Shown here piece after piece: positions 1 through 10,696 of a stretch of DNA of 64,000 nucleotides (position 1 is its first letter; each line of letters begins with the position of its first letter). The DNA is from Lepeophtheirus salmonis (Eukaryota; Arthropoda; Copepoda; Siphonostomatoida; Caligidae), in the NCBI RefSeq assembly GCF_016086655.4, contig NC_052134.2, positions 620,001 to 684,000 on the forward strand. The letters are read 5' to 3'. The position numbers and the translations under genes were made by a program. The notes beneath the pieces were generated by a model that was not told where the DNA came from, did no database searches, and saw only the letters and a program-made list of their open reading frames with translations.

Positions 1-46
1 CTTCCTTGTTTACATTTCATTGGGAAATGGTTGACCCCATCATATT

Positions 47-369
47 TTACGGCCACGCTAGGTGGAGCAGTTGGTCCTCCTTGGTGCTTTTGATATTTTC
101 CGACTTCACTAATGCTCTTGCAATTTCTCTCCTAAATTGCAAATGAGTTGTGTTTGTTTTGTTCAGTTCAAGTTCACCAAAAAAAAAAAAATCATTTTTT
201 CTCCATCTTTTAGTAATTGTATTCGTAACATCTTCATTTCCATGTTCTGCATTGTTTTCCTCTTCTGTTTCTTCTCCATGCATATAAATTTCACAAGCAA
301 TTTCATCAGGCATGTAATCGTTATCAAGAATATTATAATCACCCTCTTCATCACTGTCGTTACCTGAAT
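47..369 (-). pseudogene. piggyBac transposase remnant, N-terminus fused to C-terminus
   Basis: The open minus-strand frame begins with an acidic stretch (NDSDEEGDYNILDNDY, then about 25 residues rich in E, N and H). This is followed by TITKRWRKND, the basic/aromatic segment that ends the N-terminal region of PGBD-type transposases. After a short low-complexity F-run the frame continues directly into HLQFRREIARALVK. That resembles the LxFRRxIA block normally found near the C-terminus, and the copy at 7150-7446 has the counterpart NLGFRREIVEVY. The DDD catalytic domain that should separate these two parts is absent, so the product cannot be a transposase. The frame is read from the acidic region because a stop lies just upstream of it. 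Expression of the small fused product cannot be judged. Confidence 0.55.
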
Positions 370-725
370 TTTAGTATACACATTAGTATTGACTGTGGTA
401 ATTTTGGCCTCAAATGTAACTATAATGTAAAATAACAATTTCAAAGTAATTATGCTAGTTCAGGAGGAAGTACAACTATATGCAAATCATCACCACCATT
501 CTCTTCAATTAAATCTCTTGCTGTTGCTAAAAATTGTAATCTCGATTTTCATAAAAAGATTTAATGTATATCACTGACAGATGTTGTCTCTATGAGGTCA
601 TTTACTATATTAACAACTCTAATTACTGCAAGCCAACGAAAGTAACGAAAATGGAGACGTGTTGAAAAAGAAAATTCCCTTTGTTCTAATTTATTATTTA
701 TCTTTCAGTACTATAAATGTCCAAC

Positions 726-1063
726 GTTCCCAATTTGGGAACAACAGATTCATAAGCTATTTTTAACAAGTTTCAAATTTATAAATCATTAAATATTTTG
801 GGAAATGCTCTAGTGTATACTTATTTAAAAAATGTATAAGTAAATTTGATATTTATAACTTTTTACTACTCAAAAATAGTAGATAATATTTTAATTTTAC
901 AGTCATCTTCATGCAATTATAGCAACACTATAATATATATTTTTAAATTATTTGGTAATATTGATGTATTTTCTAAGTATTTATAAATCAATTTGATAAA
1001 ATCATTATTATTTTCGAACCAATGATGAAAAAAGAAATAGCCTTATGTTCCAAAAATGGGAAC
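726..1063. repeat. PB-1 subterminal palindromes
   Basis: GTTCCCAATTTGGGAAC (726-742) and its diverged copy (1047-1063) lie 321 bp apart, both flanked outside by GTCCAACG-like sequence in opposite orientation. The outer copy ends 16 bp before the TTAA. They are probably transposase binding sites, by analogy with the internal repeats of piggyBac. Confidence 0.6.
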
Positions 1064-1069
1064 GTTGGA

Positions 1070-1093
1070 CTCTTAAGGGTTAACCCTTAAGAG
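1070..1093. repeat. 24-bp perfect palindrome centred on a TTAA
   Basis: CTCTTAAGGG-TTAA-CCCTTAAGAG is perfectly palindromic. Its left half is the tip of PB-1; its right half repeats that tip (CCCTTAAGAG) facing away, and similarity stops after it. Either a second piggyBac-type end abuts PB-1 at the same TTAA, or the target happened to be palindromic. Confidence 0.5.
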
Positions 1094-2998
1094 ACTCATA
1101 AATAATAATTAATTTCTTAAATGATGCAAAATAAAAAAGGAAATTGACAAAATTTGTACTATGTACAGCTTTCGGCTATTTTTTTAACAACGAACTCCGA
1201 CCGCTTGCAACAAAATAGAACGTTGTTTGTTGTTTTGGAGGCTAGCCAGATATGTTTGGCGTAAGCTTAGTAAATGGCATTGAGCTACAAAGTAATTATT
1301 GCACAATTGCAGAAAAGTCAGAGTGTTTTTGTTGTAATCCACATTAGGCAAGACAATGACGAGATTCCAAATTTTTTAACTCTGTCTGGAGAGTCAAAAA
1401 GAAACTGAAGGAGTCCTGTTTTTGTTTCTGAGATGGAGTCGAGGCTGTTATTGACGCAAAAGACGATTATATTTAATAATTTAAAAAATATATATAGGTT
1501 CAATTTGTCATGGTTTTTTTAAATTAAAATTGAATAATTAGTTTAGAAGAAAATCCATTTAAAAAAATCTTACTAGTTCTTAAATAAAGATAACACCTTC
1601 TTTGTCATAAAAATAGAAATGTAGCTGTGAATTTTTTTCTACCAATTATTAATTTTAAGTAGATAAATACATCGCTTCATTTTCATTCTATTTTTATAAA
1701 CACCAAAGAAAAATGAATTCTGTATACCCTTGATTATTTCTAGTCTAAGATAAGATAAATAAATAGTTATAAGGTATAAGATGTAGAAAAATGTTGAAGT
1801 ATAATTATTTCAACAACATAGTTAGGTATATACATAACAAAGGACTGTTTCATATCAATGTACCATTATTACATAAACCGTGTTTTTTTATATTAAAGTT
1901 TATTTATTTTTTTATATTTATAATATTTTTTGTTCTTCTCCGGAAAAAAAAAAATATTATGAAGTGTAAAAAATGTAAAAAACATCATAATCCTACTTGG
2001 AATTTTTTCGTTATAAGGAAAATAAGTTAGGCTTTCATGATAACGGCGTAAAAATTGTTTATTTAAAACTAATGGAGCCTCTTATAAATATAAAACTCCA
2101 ATAAGGAAAGTAGAATAATATTAAAAGAGCTTAAATGCTTTACCAATATTCATTAGTATACTTAGGTAGATATACTCACATTAAGGACAATTTAGATGGA
2201 ACCTACACACATAAATATTTACTCAGTAAGAGTGTGGAAGGAAATTAACAAACACAGTCTTATTTCTTATTTTTATGGCTAGAAATGTTAAAAAAAACAT
2301 ATCATAATAATCATCAACACTATGCTAATAAAGTCCGTAGATCTTTATGTTGAATTATTAAAAATCTTTATTGAATTAGATAAATAGTTAGTAACATATA
2401 TGCCCAAATAGCAGTTGAAGCAACATCTGTGTATAAAAATTGTATAGACTTGAAAAATATGAAACCCTAAATACTTTCAATGCAAATATAGCACATTCTA
2501 CCTACACCAGGCCACTACATTATACATTTTTAAACACCACGGATTTTAAATAACACGGGATTTGTAATTATTCTAAATTCCCATATTGTGTTATTATTAT
2601 TTATTTTTTTAGTTTCGACTTGTGACTTAAAAAAGCCCAATATTGCCGACTCATAATAAAATATTATGATAGAATATGATAAAAAAGTATGATAAAATCT
2701 ATTGAAAAAATATGATACAAGTAAATGATATAATGTGGTAAGGAATTAAGGTAGATGTGGGTTATTTTTTAAAAGTCTCTTAAAACAGTAAAGTGACAAC
2801 GTTCATCTCACCATTTTGGGTAGGCCGTTTCATATCCGTATACCTCGATTAAAAAAGCTATATTAGGGGTAATTAGTGATTGCCGATGGCTGAACTAAGT
2901 AAAAATCAGAAGATGACCTAGTGTTGTACACCTTACTACATACTTGGGGCTTGATATTAAAATTTGTCGGTCCAGTAATAACTTTTAACATCATAAAC
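1094..2998. other. A/T-rich spacer, no feature seen
   Basis: Only short low-complexity frames rich in F, I, N and K occur, for example at 1791-2030, and they show no domain or codon signal. No RNA gene or structured repeat was recognised. Confidence 0.5.
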
Positions 2999-3345
2999 AC
3001 ATCCTGAAGTTTCCTTCTCTTTTCAAGCAACAACAGTCAGACTAGATGTAAGCCAACCTCATAGGATTTATCGCTGCATACCATACTTATAAAGCATTTC
3101 TGTACCTTTTCAAGGGATTTGGTTTCCTTTCTATACATTGGATTCCACAACTGCGAAGTATAGTTTAAAATAGGCGTAACATATGCTTAATAAAGCTTCT
3201 TCATCAGCTTCATATTTAAGGTTTGAAAACTCCAGTTTATAAACCCAAGCACTCTGTTTGCTTTTTTCAATTTTTGTAAATGTGAGTGGTGAATTTTATA
3301 TTAGAAGATGTCAGCACTCCAAGATCCTTAAAACACCCACATTTT
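2999..3345 (-). pseudogene. Non-LTR retrotransposon RT fragment (C-terminal part)
   Basis: On the minus strand the frames read FKDLGVLTSSNIKFTTHI, shift, then KKANRVLGFINWSFQTLN, followed by AYVTPILNYTSQLWNPMY and KSLEKVQKCF. This is the familiar order downstream of the polymerase motifs in Jockey/CR1-type reverse transcriptases: KDLGV...F..H, K.A...LGFI.R, then Y...V.P.LEY.S..W.P and LE.VQ. One frameshift and at least two in-frame stops show decay. Motifs A to C and the endonuclease are absent nearby, so this is a short dead copy. Its type differs from the two longer retrotransposon copies at 19650-23640 and 39487-41404. Confidence 0.7.
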
Positions 3346-5659
3346 TCATCCCTCCGAGATAAATTTTTTTATTGTAATAATAAATTATGATAACTATATA
3401 TTGGTTCAATCAAGAATTGTTGAAGTGGTTGATGTATATTTATAAATAAAATTGAGTTTGGGTGTGTGCCCTTTATAGGTACCCACACCGTTGGATCTAG
3501 GAGACAGATTGTTCTCGATAAACCACAAAACATTCATTTTATATTTATTAGTATATAAGTATTTTCTAAATAATTTTCTAATTTTTGGTATCATTTTCAA
3601 GTTGTGTTCCCCTTTGGCTCAAACAACCTCTGGTTTCTAGTATATTCATATAACTTAAATGTATAATTTTTCATAAAGGAACAGTTTCCTTTACGAATTT
3701 GATTAGATACTTTGCTAGACTAAAAACTTTTGGTGAGCTTATTATAAAAGTTTAATATTGGTTAGGTTCCGATCAATTAAACTTTACAGTATTAAAATGA
3801 CCGGATTAAAATGCCGTAAATACCCAAATAAGATTAAATTTTACCACTATTTGTTTTGCATACATTACTTTAACTAGATTATGAGGAATAAAATTTATTT
3901 ATTGTTCCAACCATAATAAAAAGGAAAAAAAGAAAAATAGTAGAAAGGGGTTCTTTGGAAAATAATTTCCCCCTTAGATATGGTTTATAGACGGGGAAAC
4001 TGGCTGGTTTACGGGTATAGTCAACAATATAACATGTGAACCATAAAAAGTTGTTTTCACTGGGCCTAGTTTTTTCCGGAAACTTTATACCAAGGTCGGG
4101 AGAAACAAGGAAAAACTAAAAAAACAACTTAAAGCCTACTAAATCTAACTTCACTGTTATCAATTCAAAAATTTCATAATCTAAAAGAGTTATCTCTATA
4201 TCTTGCCCTACTTATTTCATTAGAACATATTTGCCAAATTCTTAGGTTTAATCAATATTTTTGTCTTTTGAAAGTAAAAAACAGCGGTCACAATTTTTGG
4301 TGAAAATCTGGGCTCCTCAGAATAATGACTAACAATTCGGTAATCTTCATTAAAAAGGCCAGTTGCACCCTGTCCTAGAAACTTATTTTTATTATATTGC
4401 AAATGTGCAACAAAACATAAAAAGATGTAGAATTTCATATCTTTTTAATACGTATATAAAAAAAATCATTTGCCATATTTTTTTTTTCAAACAAAAAAAA
4501 ACAAAAAACTATAAGGTATAAGTTTTTGACCAAAATATGTGATTAATATGTCATTCAATAAGTACATATATGCGTAGGAAAATGTCGATAATATTATAAA
4601 TATTCTATATGCAAGCTATTTACGCTAAAACTACCAAATTTAGCTACAAAGTCTAACCAGTTACATACTTGTTCAAGGTTAAATTAAAGTCTTATTTTTA
4701 TACATAGCAAAATAAATAACATATGACATATTTTTGTATTCTAATATTAAAAAAATATATATATTTAGAATATCTCTTATATAACATTAACAAGTTTGAC
4801 AACCATATATCTAAGTTTAATAAATAATATCACTTGAAAATTTCAAAACTTGTAAACTGATATATTTTTAAATGTATACTGTTTAGAATTATCTAACTTT
4901 AAGAGACTGTAACATAAAACTAATTTCTTCCCAATTTTCAAAGAGAAAAACGAATTTTATATATAATCCTGAATACATGAGCAACTGATTTGTTTCCCCA
5001 GTGTAGATAAATATATTTAGTTTATTAAAGTGTAGCTAAGTATATGTTGTTTATCAAAATAAAATTTTTATTTTTATATTTAGGCCTTACATTTGCTTTT
5101 TAAAATTGTAAATTACTAAAAGTTACATTTTGAGAGGTTGTATCTCCTTATTATTTGGTTTCCATGGAAAAAATTTACATTTTTGAGTATGTTATGTTTG
5201 ATTAATTATACACAAAATTTTTGACCATAATTCAATGATAAATGATTGTCAAATTGATGTGAAAGCGTCTAGTTAATTTTGCCGCTTTATTTTTATGATC
5301 ATACATTTAATTTTGATTATTTTGTGAAGGTGGTTCATTTAAACGTTCACACTACCAGAAACTAAAACTTAACGTCTCCAATGACTTTATTTTTAAATTG
5401 ATTTAATAATAAATTTAACTAAAAACTTTTTCACATAAATTTGACATTCAATCAATAAAATGGCCGTTATCTTGTACCCCTCATTCACAAGGTCCCTAGA
5501 AATGTCTCACTGGGTAAAATACGGAATCAAATCCTTATCTCAGCTCTTGGGAATCTTGTTGGAACCTTCATTGGAAATCTGTCCGACTTTGGTACATACA
5601 AAATACTCTTACGGGTTCAATTCTTGCAAGTTCGGAGGCCAAGAACTTGGTGGAACGTA
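3346..5659. other. A/T-rich spacer, no feature seen
   Basis: Short frames at 3406-3600 and 4220-4438 (minus) show no family signature. No repeats or RNA genes were recognised by eye. Confidence 0.45.
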
Positions 5660-6025
5660 CAAAATACGGGTGTCCTGTATACGTTGGCTCAAAAGTCATA
5701 CTTTGTCTTTCGATCTCGAAATTGGAGACGGCGACCGAGGATAGTTGAAATGCAACTCTTGGAACCTTTTAATAAGTAGGAAATAAATTTGGTACGCGAA
5801 GTGAAGGAAATAATATAATTAGCTGAGGAATAGAAGACACGAAGTGAAGAGGAAGTATCTCGACTTTTCCGAGTTATTACTTAATTTAATTAACATTTAT
5901 TTCTTTATTATTAAAAGGTTGCAAGAGTTGAATTTCAACTATACTCTGTCGCTGTCTCCAATTTTGAGATAGTAAGAGAAAGTATGACGTGTAGGCCAAC
6001 TTATAAAGGATACCCAATAATCCTC
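5660..6025. repeat. Imperfect inverted repeat (foldback), arms about 110-125 bp
   Basis: The left arm (about 5660-5790) and right arm (about 5900-6025) are reverse complements with scattered mismatches. The best-matched core is ATTGGAGACRGCGAC, then ATAGTTGAAAT and CAACTCTTG, then ACCTTTTAATAA. The spacer of roughly 110 bp contains GAAGTGAAG twice. The short open frame at 5460-5744 runs into the left arm and is probably a by-product. The structure could be the terminal repeats of a short foldback MITE or a rearranged tandem copy; no target duplication was found. Confidence 0.55.
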
Positions 6026-6560
6026 TCAGAATCAATAAAATCGAGTGTTCCTTTCCTGTTGTGCCACCCTGTTCCTTCTTCCTATCCGATTAAATATTTG
6101 TTTTGAATGATGATGAGGATCAAGTGGAATGTTTTTGAATGCATAACAGTGGTTTAAGTCTTGGTGTTGATCTTCAGGCATTGACTGAAGATAAAAGGTG
6201 GCATAACGTGACCCTCGCTTTATATAACGCCAAGAACCAAAACTTGCTGTAGGTGCATGCTTTTCCTAATTCTAGAGAATTTATCAGGACTTCTAACTAA
6301 ACAATTTGTTTTTTCTCTTGGGCGCCTCCTTAAGGAAGATACACGAATCATATTTTTTTTTCAAGATTGTACAATTTTTTTTACAATCTAATCAACAATT
6401 AAAGTTATAAAAACATTTAAAAAAGATCAAAGATGTATACTATTGGCATACCTTAACTTTTTTCTGACTTCTTATGTACGTCAGTTCCCCTGTTCTTTTT
6501 CCCTCTCCGCTCCCTGTCTCCTACACACCCATATTCAGTGAGTGCGTATGTACGATTTTA
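6026..6560. other. Spacer, no feature seen
   Basis: Moderately less A/T-rich sequence without a recognisable frame, repeat or RNA gene. Confidence 0.4.
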
Positions 6561-6670
6561 GGGAATAATGGCAACGGAAAAATGTCAAGGAAAAAATTGG
6601 GAGTGGAAAAAATGGCAAGATAAAAAAAAGGAGAAGTGTCTAAATGGAAATAATGGCAAAATTCTTTTAA
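6561..6670 (+). repeat. Foldback left arm, outer segment
   Basis: Begins GGGAATAATGGCAACGG and ends at the TTAA target (6667-6670) where piggyBac PB-2 inserted. Pairs with about 10587-10696 on the other strand. Confidence 0.7.
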
Positions 6671-6804
6671 CCCATATTTTCCCAACTCCTGAATTTTTTC
6701 ATTAAGATTTGTAATTTGGTGTATTTTTATGAGTAAATGGTAGATTAAGTTTTAATTTAGTCCAAAAAAATAAATTGAGTTTCCCAGGACCAAATTAATG
6801 AGTG

Positions 6805-8623
6805 TCAGTTTAAACTGACGCTGGTAATAGGAGGGTAGATGTTTTTCTTATTTCATTTCTTTAAGAAATATTAGATTATTTTATGATTGTTTATTTAATA
6901 TTTTTTTTTATAAAAGAAAAATAAATGTTTTAGAAACTTTTCAATATATAAATATTTATCCTCTGTAATTTTCTACAAATAAGTATATTTAATTTTTTGG
7001 ATATTTAAACATGATAAACACTACATTGTATGAAAATCCTTAAAACAATCAGGATGACGATCTACATTAGACTTTTCACAAAAATATTTACTAGTCTTAG
7101 AGCATTGAACACGTCGTTCTTGATTTCCCCTTGCAATCCAATGGTCTCTTCAATCGTAACAAATATTTATTATTACTTTATGTATGCTTCGTGATGTTGG
7201 AAATATAGGAGCTATAGTTTTTTCTGATTGGAATCTTTTAAAATAAACCTCTACAATTTCTCTTCTAAATCCTAAATTATGAAGCCGTTTTTGTCCTTGA
7301 TTATGAGGTTGTAATTGATAAAGTTGATATGCATTATGGATCGATCTATCGACACAAAAACAGAAAAGTGCCCACCACCATTTTTTGTTTGGAAGATCTA
7401 TCATGTAATTGCTTATGTTTTGATCCAACCTGTCAATACTACCCATGTGCCTGTTATATACTGAAATGGCATTTGATTGATCAATATAAACTCTTTTCCA
7501 CCCTTGTGTAACGAGAGGCTCTTTTCATGGGTTCTTTCCCATACAGTGTTGATGCAACTGTCACCACTTTATTATCTTTCCAACGAACAAGAGTAACATT
7601 ATATTAATTGTCATTGACAACATCGGGATTCCTCTCGAGCCTTTTTTCATTTCATCAATAGCTATCAATGGTGCATTTTCAGGTCTATTAGCTCGAAGTG
7701 TACCTTTAGCAGCTATTCCATTTTCTTTCAATAATCTCAAAAGCCTTCGACTAATAAAAAAGTTGTCCATGATAATTTGAATCAGGGACTTTTGGTAATT
7801 TAGATACAAGATTCATAATATCTGATCCACCAAGGCCAGTGTCCTTATTATAACTACTATCCTTCCCAGCATAAGGATAAAATTGTACAGCATAACCAAG
7901 TGTTGTAGCTGCTGCCCATATTTTGTTACCAGATTTGACAGGTGTGTATTGAATATATTGTTTGCAACTATGGCGCCCATAATAGGGCACCATTGATTCA
8001 TCAATATTGATATTATTTTTTACATTCAAATCTTCATCATCTGATAACTCATCCAAATATTGAAGAACCTTATCCAAATTCAATTTTTTTCTATTAACAC
8101 TCATTTTACTTTTTTTGTATCCTGAAAACAGTCGTCTTTTTTCAAACTAAATCTAAACTTAATTCGATAATACGTTACCATACTTATTATTGATAAAGTA
8201 CTGAAGGATAAACAAGAAAAGTCGAGAGTTAATAATTTGTCATTTCAATTACACAAACACCTAACCTCCTGTTCCCAGCGTCAGTTTAAACTGAAGTTCA
8301 AAAATTTGGATTTTTATAGAAATGAAAACTGATATTTTTCTGTCTAATAATGATGGAAGATAGTAAATTAAATTAATTTTTAGCACTATTTATAAAATAT
8401 ATCAACTTACAAGAGTTATGTGGCTGTTGAAACATAGACTAAGGAACAATTCAATAAAGGATTATATAATTAGTAATTTTCAGTTATTTTTTACATTATT
8501 TTTTTTTTTAGTAAAAACATACATTCATATATGTTAATAGACTACATCTATAAACTAAATCAATTGATTTTAGAAGAAAGTTGAACATACCACTCATAAA
8601 AAAGGCTGTTAGTTTAAACTGAC
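6805..8623. repeat. PB-2 palindrome set (three copies)
   Basis: GTCAGTTTAAACTGAC at 6805-6820 lies 134 bp from the left end. Copies at about 8280-8295 and at 8608-8623 are 328 bp apart, the latter ending 16 bp before the right end. They are probably transposase binding sites. Confidence 0.7.
7020..8104 (-). pseudogene. PB-2 piggyBac transposase, deleted and frameshifted
   Basis: The frame starts MSVNRKKLNLDKVLQYLDEL with an acidic tail, then jumps into the catalytic domain, so roughly 200 residues of the usual PGBD sequence are missing. NINIDESMVPYYGRHSCKQY holds the first catalytic Asp and the conserved GRHS.KQY block. A frameshift near 7770 leads to IMDNFFISRRLLRLL (second Asp) and GTLRANRPENAP. 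Another shift near 7600 leads to VRWKDNKVVTVASTLYG, then MGSIDRLDQNISNYM (third Asp), KKWWWALF and LGFRREIVEVYF. Further on (about 7130-7020), RRVQCSKTSKYFCEKS... ending HPDCFKDF is the Cys-rich tail typical of PGBD proteins, in another frame. The catalytic residues survive but the gene is dead. Confidence 0.85.
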
Positions 8624-8643
8624 GTCGGGAAGATATGGGTTAT

Positions 8644-8955
8644 ACTGATACAGTATCTATTACCAATATAATATATAATAAGAGAAAAGAAAAATAAACA
8701 AACACGACAGTGGTTCCAATGGAAGAAGTGCTAATCACTTAATTCTCCATTATTTAGTACAATATCATTAGCCACGATGGACTATTCATATTGGACAGAC
8801 AAGCATTTACAAAATACTAGGTAAGATCAGTGATTTCCACTTCGTTATGATCCCAGATGTGTCTGAAGAATAGGTGGTTGACTGTGGAGCAACAAACTAC
8901 TGAGAGGATTCGGTCAGGTAGTCAAAGGTCGAGTGTTGGAGAGTGCGAGGAAAAC
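8644..8955 (+). repeat. Foldback left arm, inner segment
   Basis: Matches the reverse complement of about 10264-10583 with many substitutions; for example GACAAGCATTTACAAAATAC and GGTCAGGTAGTCAAAG are shared. It contains a degraded version of the peptide-like frame found in the right arm, here broken by stops. Confidence 0.75.
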
Positions 8956-10263
8956 TGTTAAGCGTCTCTTCATAAACTTTCTTTCTTTCTTTAAGAGAAC
9001 GAAACAGGCTGCATTACGTAGTCATCTAAAGGACTTGAATTCTCCAAGTTGTTTATCTAAAACTGTGAATTCATACTTCCAATGTATTAAGCCAAGTATG
9101 AGACCCCTAAAAAGTGACTTATAGGCTCTTTCAACGAATTTTTAAGTGTATTGTTCTAGTATGATACAATGACATATGAATATATAACTACGTTTGTAAT
9201 GAATAATAATGGTCTTCAGTGATATTTATCAAAGAATATGAATATTTTAACTCTATATATTTATTCATTTCAATTTAGAATGAGGATACAGCTCCAACTT
9301 CATTAACTTGTAAAACAAATATTAATATAAATTACTTTGTCAATGTTTAATTCCATCAATTTATTTATTTATTGAATAAATGTAAATACATATTTAATGA
9401 CGACAGAAACGGCTATAAAAAAATTTATTCGACCCTCATGTACCTAAATTAATGTTGTTAATTTAGGTATGTATAGTTAGAGCCCACTCTATGGGTAAGT
9501 TTCAGCCCCTCAAAGATTTCAGGTGCCTTATATTTCTCTTAACTATATTGTATTTTAAAAGTTTGGCATTTGTGAAACTGTTCTGTCTATTTAACTCAAG
9601 TTAACCTTTCAATTACAGAGAAAAACAATCTTTTTTATTTCTTTGATCATGGTCGGTATTAAACCACTTCTAGTGATCATAAATACACTAATATTTTTTC
9701 AATGGCTCTTAATTACTTCGTTTTATGAATAAAATATATATTATCAAATTAGTAATTTCAATCGTTATTTTCGACTTATGGATGTTTAAAAAATGCGTAA
9801 CTTTTAAGTAATTTAGATCTTATTCCTTGGGAAAAAATCAATAAAAAATTAAATAAGTTACATCTATCGATTTGTGATAAAATAAGTATGGTTACTTAGA
9901 ATTACCAAATCATGAATATGATAAATTAGTTATTATTTTAATGTTGAAACAAATCAAACATACAAACAATTTGATAAATGAAGCGACAAATTTTTAATTT
10001 AGAAGTGTTTTTCATATGCTTAGATCGATCATGATAAATTAAAGACAGAAATACTTCCTTGTTCTCTAAGAATTAGTACAATAGAAGGGATTTGAGATAC
10101 TTTATCCTCAACAGGAGATGCTTGAATTTCAATTTCTACGGGAACTGTGATTATGAGGGAGATTGTTCTCGGGATCACACATTTCGAAATTTGTAGTCGT
10201 TATCCCCTTGCACCAAGATGCCCAACGGACACATCTCTACCGTATCTTGGATTTCGTAGCTAT
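8956..10263. other. Loop between foldback arms
   Basis: A/T-rich sequence with no recognisable protein. A short perfect hairpin, TACCTAAATTAA / TTAATTTAGGTA with a 5-nt loop, lies at 9441-9469. If the element once encoded its own transposase, it is not visible here. Confidence 0.4.
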
Positions 10264-10444
10264 TTGTTTTGCACTCTCCAATGGCTCTATCTTTGACTAC
10301 CTGCCCGAATCTTCTCAATGGTTTGTCGCTCCACAGCCAACAACCTATTCTTCTGACATATTCTGGATCATAACAAGGTGGAAATCGCTGCTCTTGCATA
10401 GTATTTTGCAAATGCTTGTCCGTCAATTCCAGAGTCTTGTCCAA
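10175..10444 (-). pseudogene. Coding-like frame inside foldback right arm, family unknown
   Basis: An 89-codon open minus-strand frame runs from the loop edge into the right arm. It contains LTDKHLQNTMQEQRFPP, then YDPEYVRRIGCWLWSDKP and LRRFGQVVKDRAIGE. The paired left arm at 8790-8955 encodes the same words with stops (TDKHLQNT, FGQVVKGR), so similarity at the peptide level persists across both arms. This may be a captured or ancestral coding segment of the element. I do not recognise the family, and the lack of a long frame argues against a functional protein. Confidence 0.35.
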
Positions 10445-10696
10445 ATGAATAGTACATCGTGTCTAATGATATTGTAATTAATAACAGAGAATTAAGGGAT
10501 TATCACTCCTTCCATTGGAACTACTGTCGAGTTTGATTATTTTTCTTATTATATATTACATTGTTGATAGATATTATATTAGTTTAAAAAAATCCTGCTA
10601 TTTTTTTCCATTTAGACACTTCTCCTTTTTTTTATCTTGCCATTTTTTCCACTGCAATTATTTCCTCGACATTTTTTCTGTTGCCATTTTTTCCTG
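10264..10696 (-). repeat. Foldback right arm, uninterrupted, with empty piggyBac target
   Basis: This arm is the reverse complement of the two left-arm segments read continuously. At 10584-10587 it carries TTAA followed (minus strand) by ACTAATATAATATC, the counterpart of ACTGATACAGTATC directly right of PB-2. It therefore preserves the pre-insertion sequence. Confidence 0.75.

Larger units (their letters stand above)
1..1079 (-). mobile_element. piggyBac-like deletion derivative PB-1 (cut by window start)
   Basis: The right boundary is a TTAA at 1080-1083. Read from there on the minus strand, the end begins CCCTTAAGAGTCCAACG, followed 16 bp in by the near-palindrome GTTCC-N7-GGAAC at 1047-1063. 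A second copy, GTTCCCAATTTGGGAAC, lies at 726-742. The minus strand at 47-369 carries an acidic piggyBac-type N-terminus joined to a C-terminal piece, so the catalytic core is missing. TTAA targeting and a short CCC-starting end are established piggyBac family traits. The left end lies outside the window, so total length is unknown. The element is non-autonomous. Confidence 0.7.
6671..8639 (-). mobile_element. piggyBac-like element PB-2, 1969 bp
   Basis: The left end is TTAA (6667-6670) then CCCATATTTTCCCAAC; the right end, read inward on the minus strand, is CCCATATCTTCCCGAC, with 14 of 16 bases matching. The right target copy has decayed to TTAT (8640-8643). The 16-bp palindrome GTCAGTTTAAACTGAC is perfect at 6805-6820 and near-perfect at about 8280-8295 and 8608-8623. 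The minus strand carries a frameshifted, internally deleted transposase. The foldback right arm contains the uninterrupted target (10584-10587), which proves the boundaries independently. Confidence 0.9.
6561..10696. mobile_element. Foldback-like element with long inverted arms, invaded by piggyBac
   Basis: The outer arm sequence at 6561-6670 matches the reverse complement of about 10592-10696, including three GGAAAAAATGGCAA-like sub-repeats and the block GGAGAAGTGTCTAAATGG. After the piggyBac copy (6671-8639) is skipped, the left arm resumes at 8644-8955 and matches the reverse complement of 10264-10591. Each arm is therefore about 420-430 bp and the loop about 1.3 kb, giving an ancestral element near 2.2 kb. 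The sub-repeated tip recalls MULE-type and foldback elements, but no transposase or clear target duplication identifies the superfamily. Alternative: an inverted segmental duplication. Confidence 0.6.

Noticed and set aside
1791..2030. Membrane-protein-like frame rich in F and I
   Set aside because: A low-complexity product of A/T-rich DNA with no ordered hydrophobic segments or flanking splice signals.
5460..5744. 94-codon frame with an ATG and mixed composition
   Set aside because: It runs into the inverted-repeat arm, contains internal sub-repeats, and shows no known domain.
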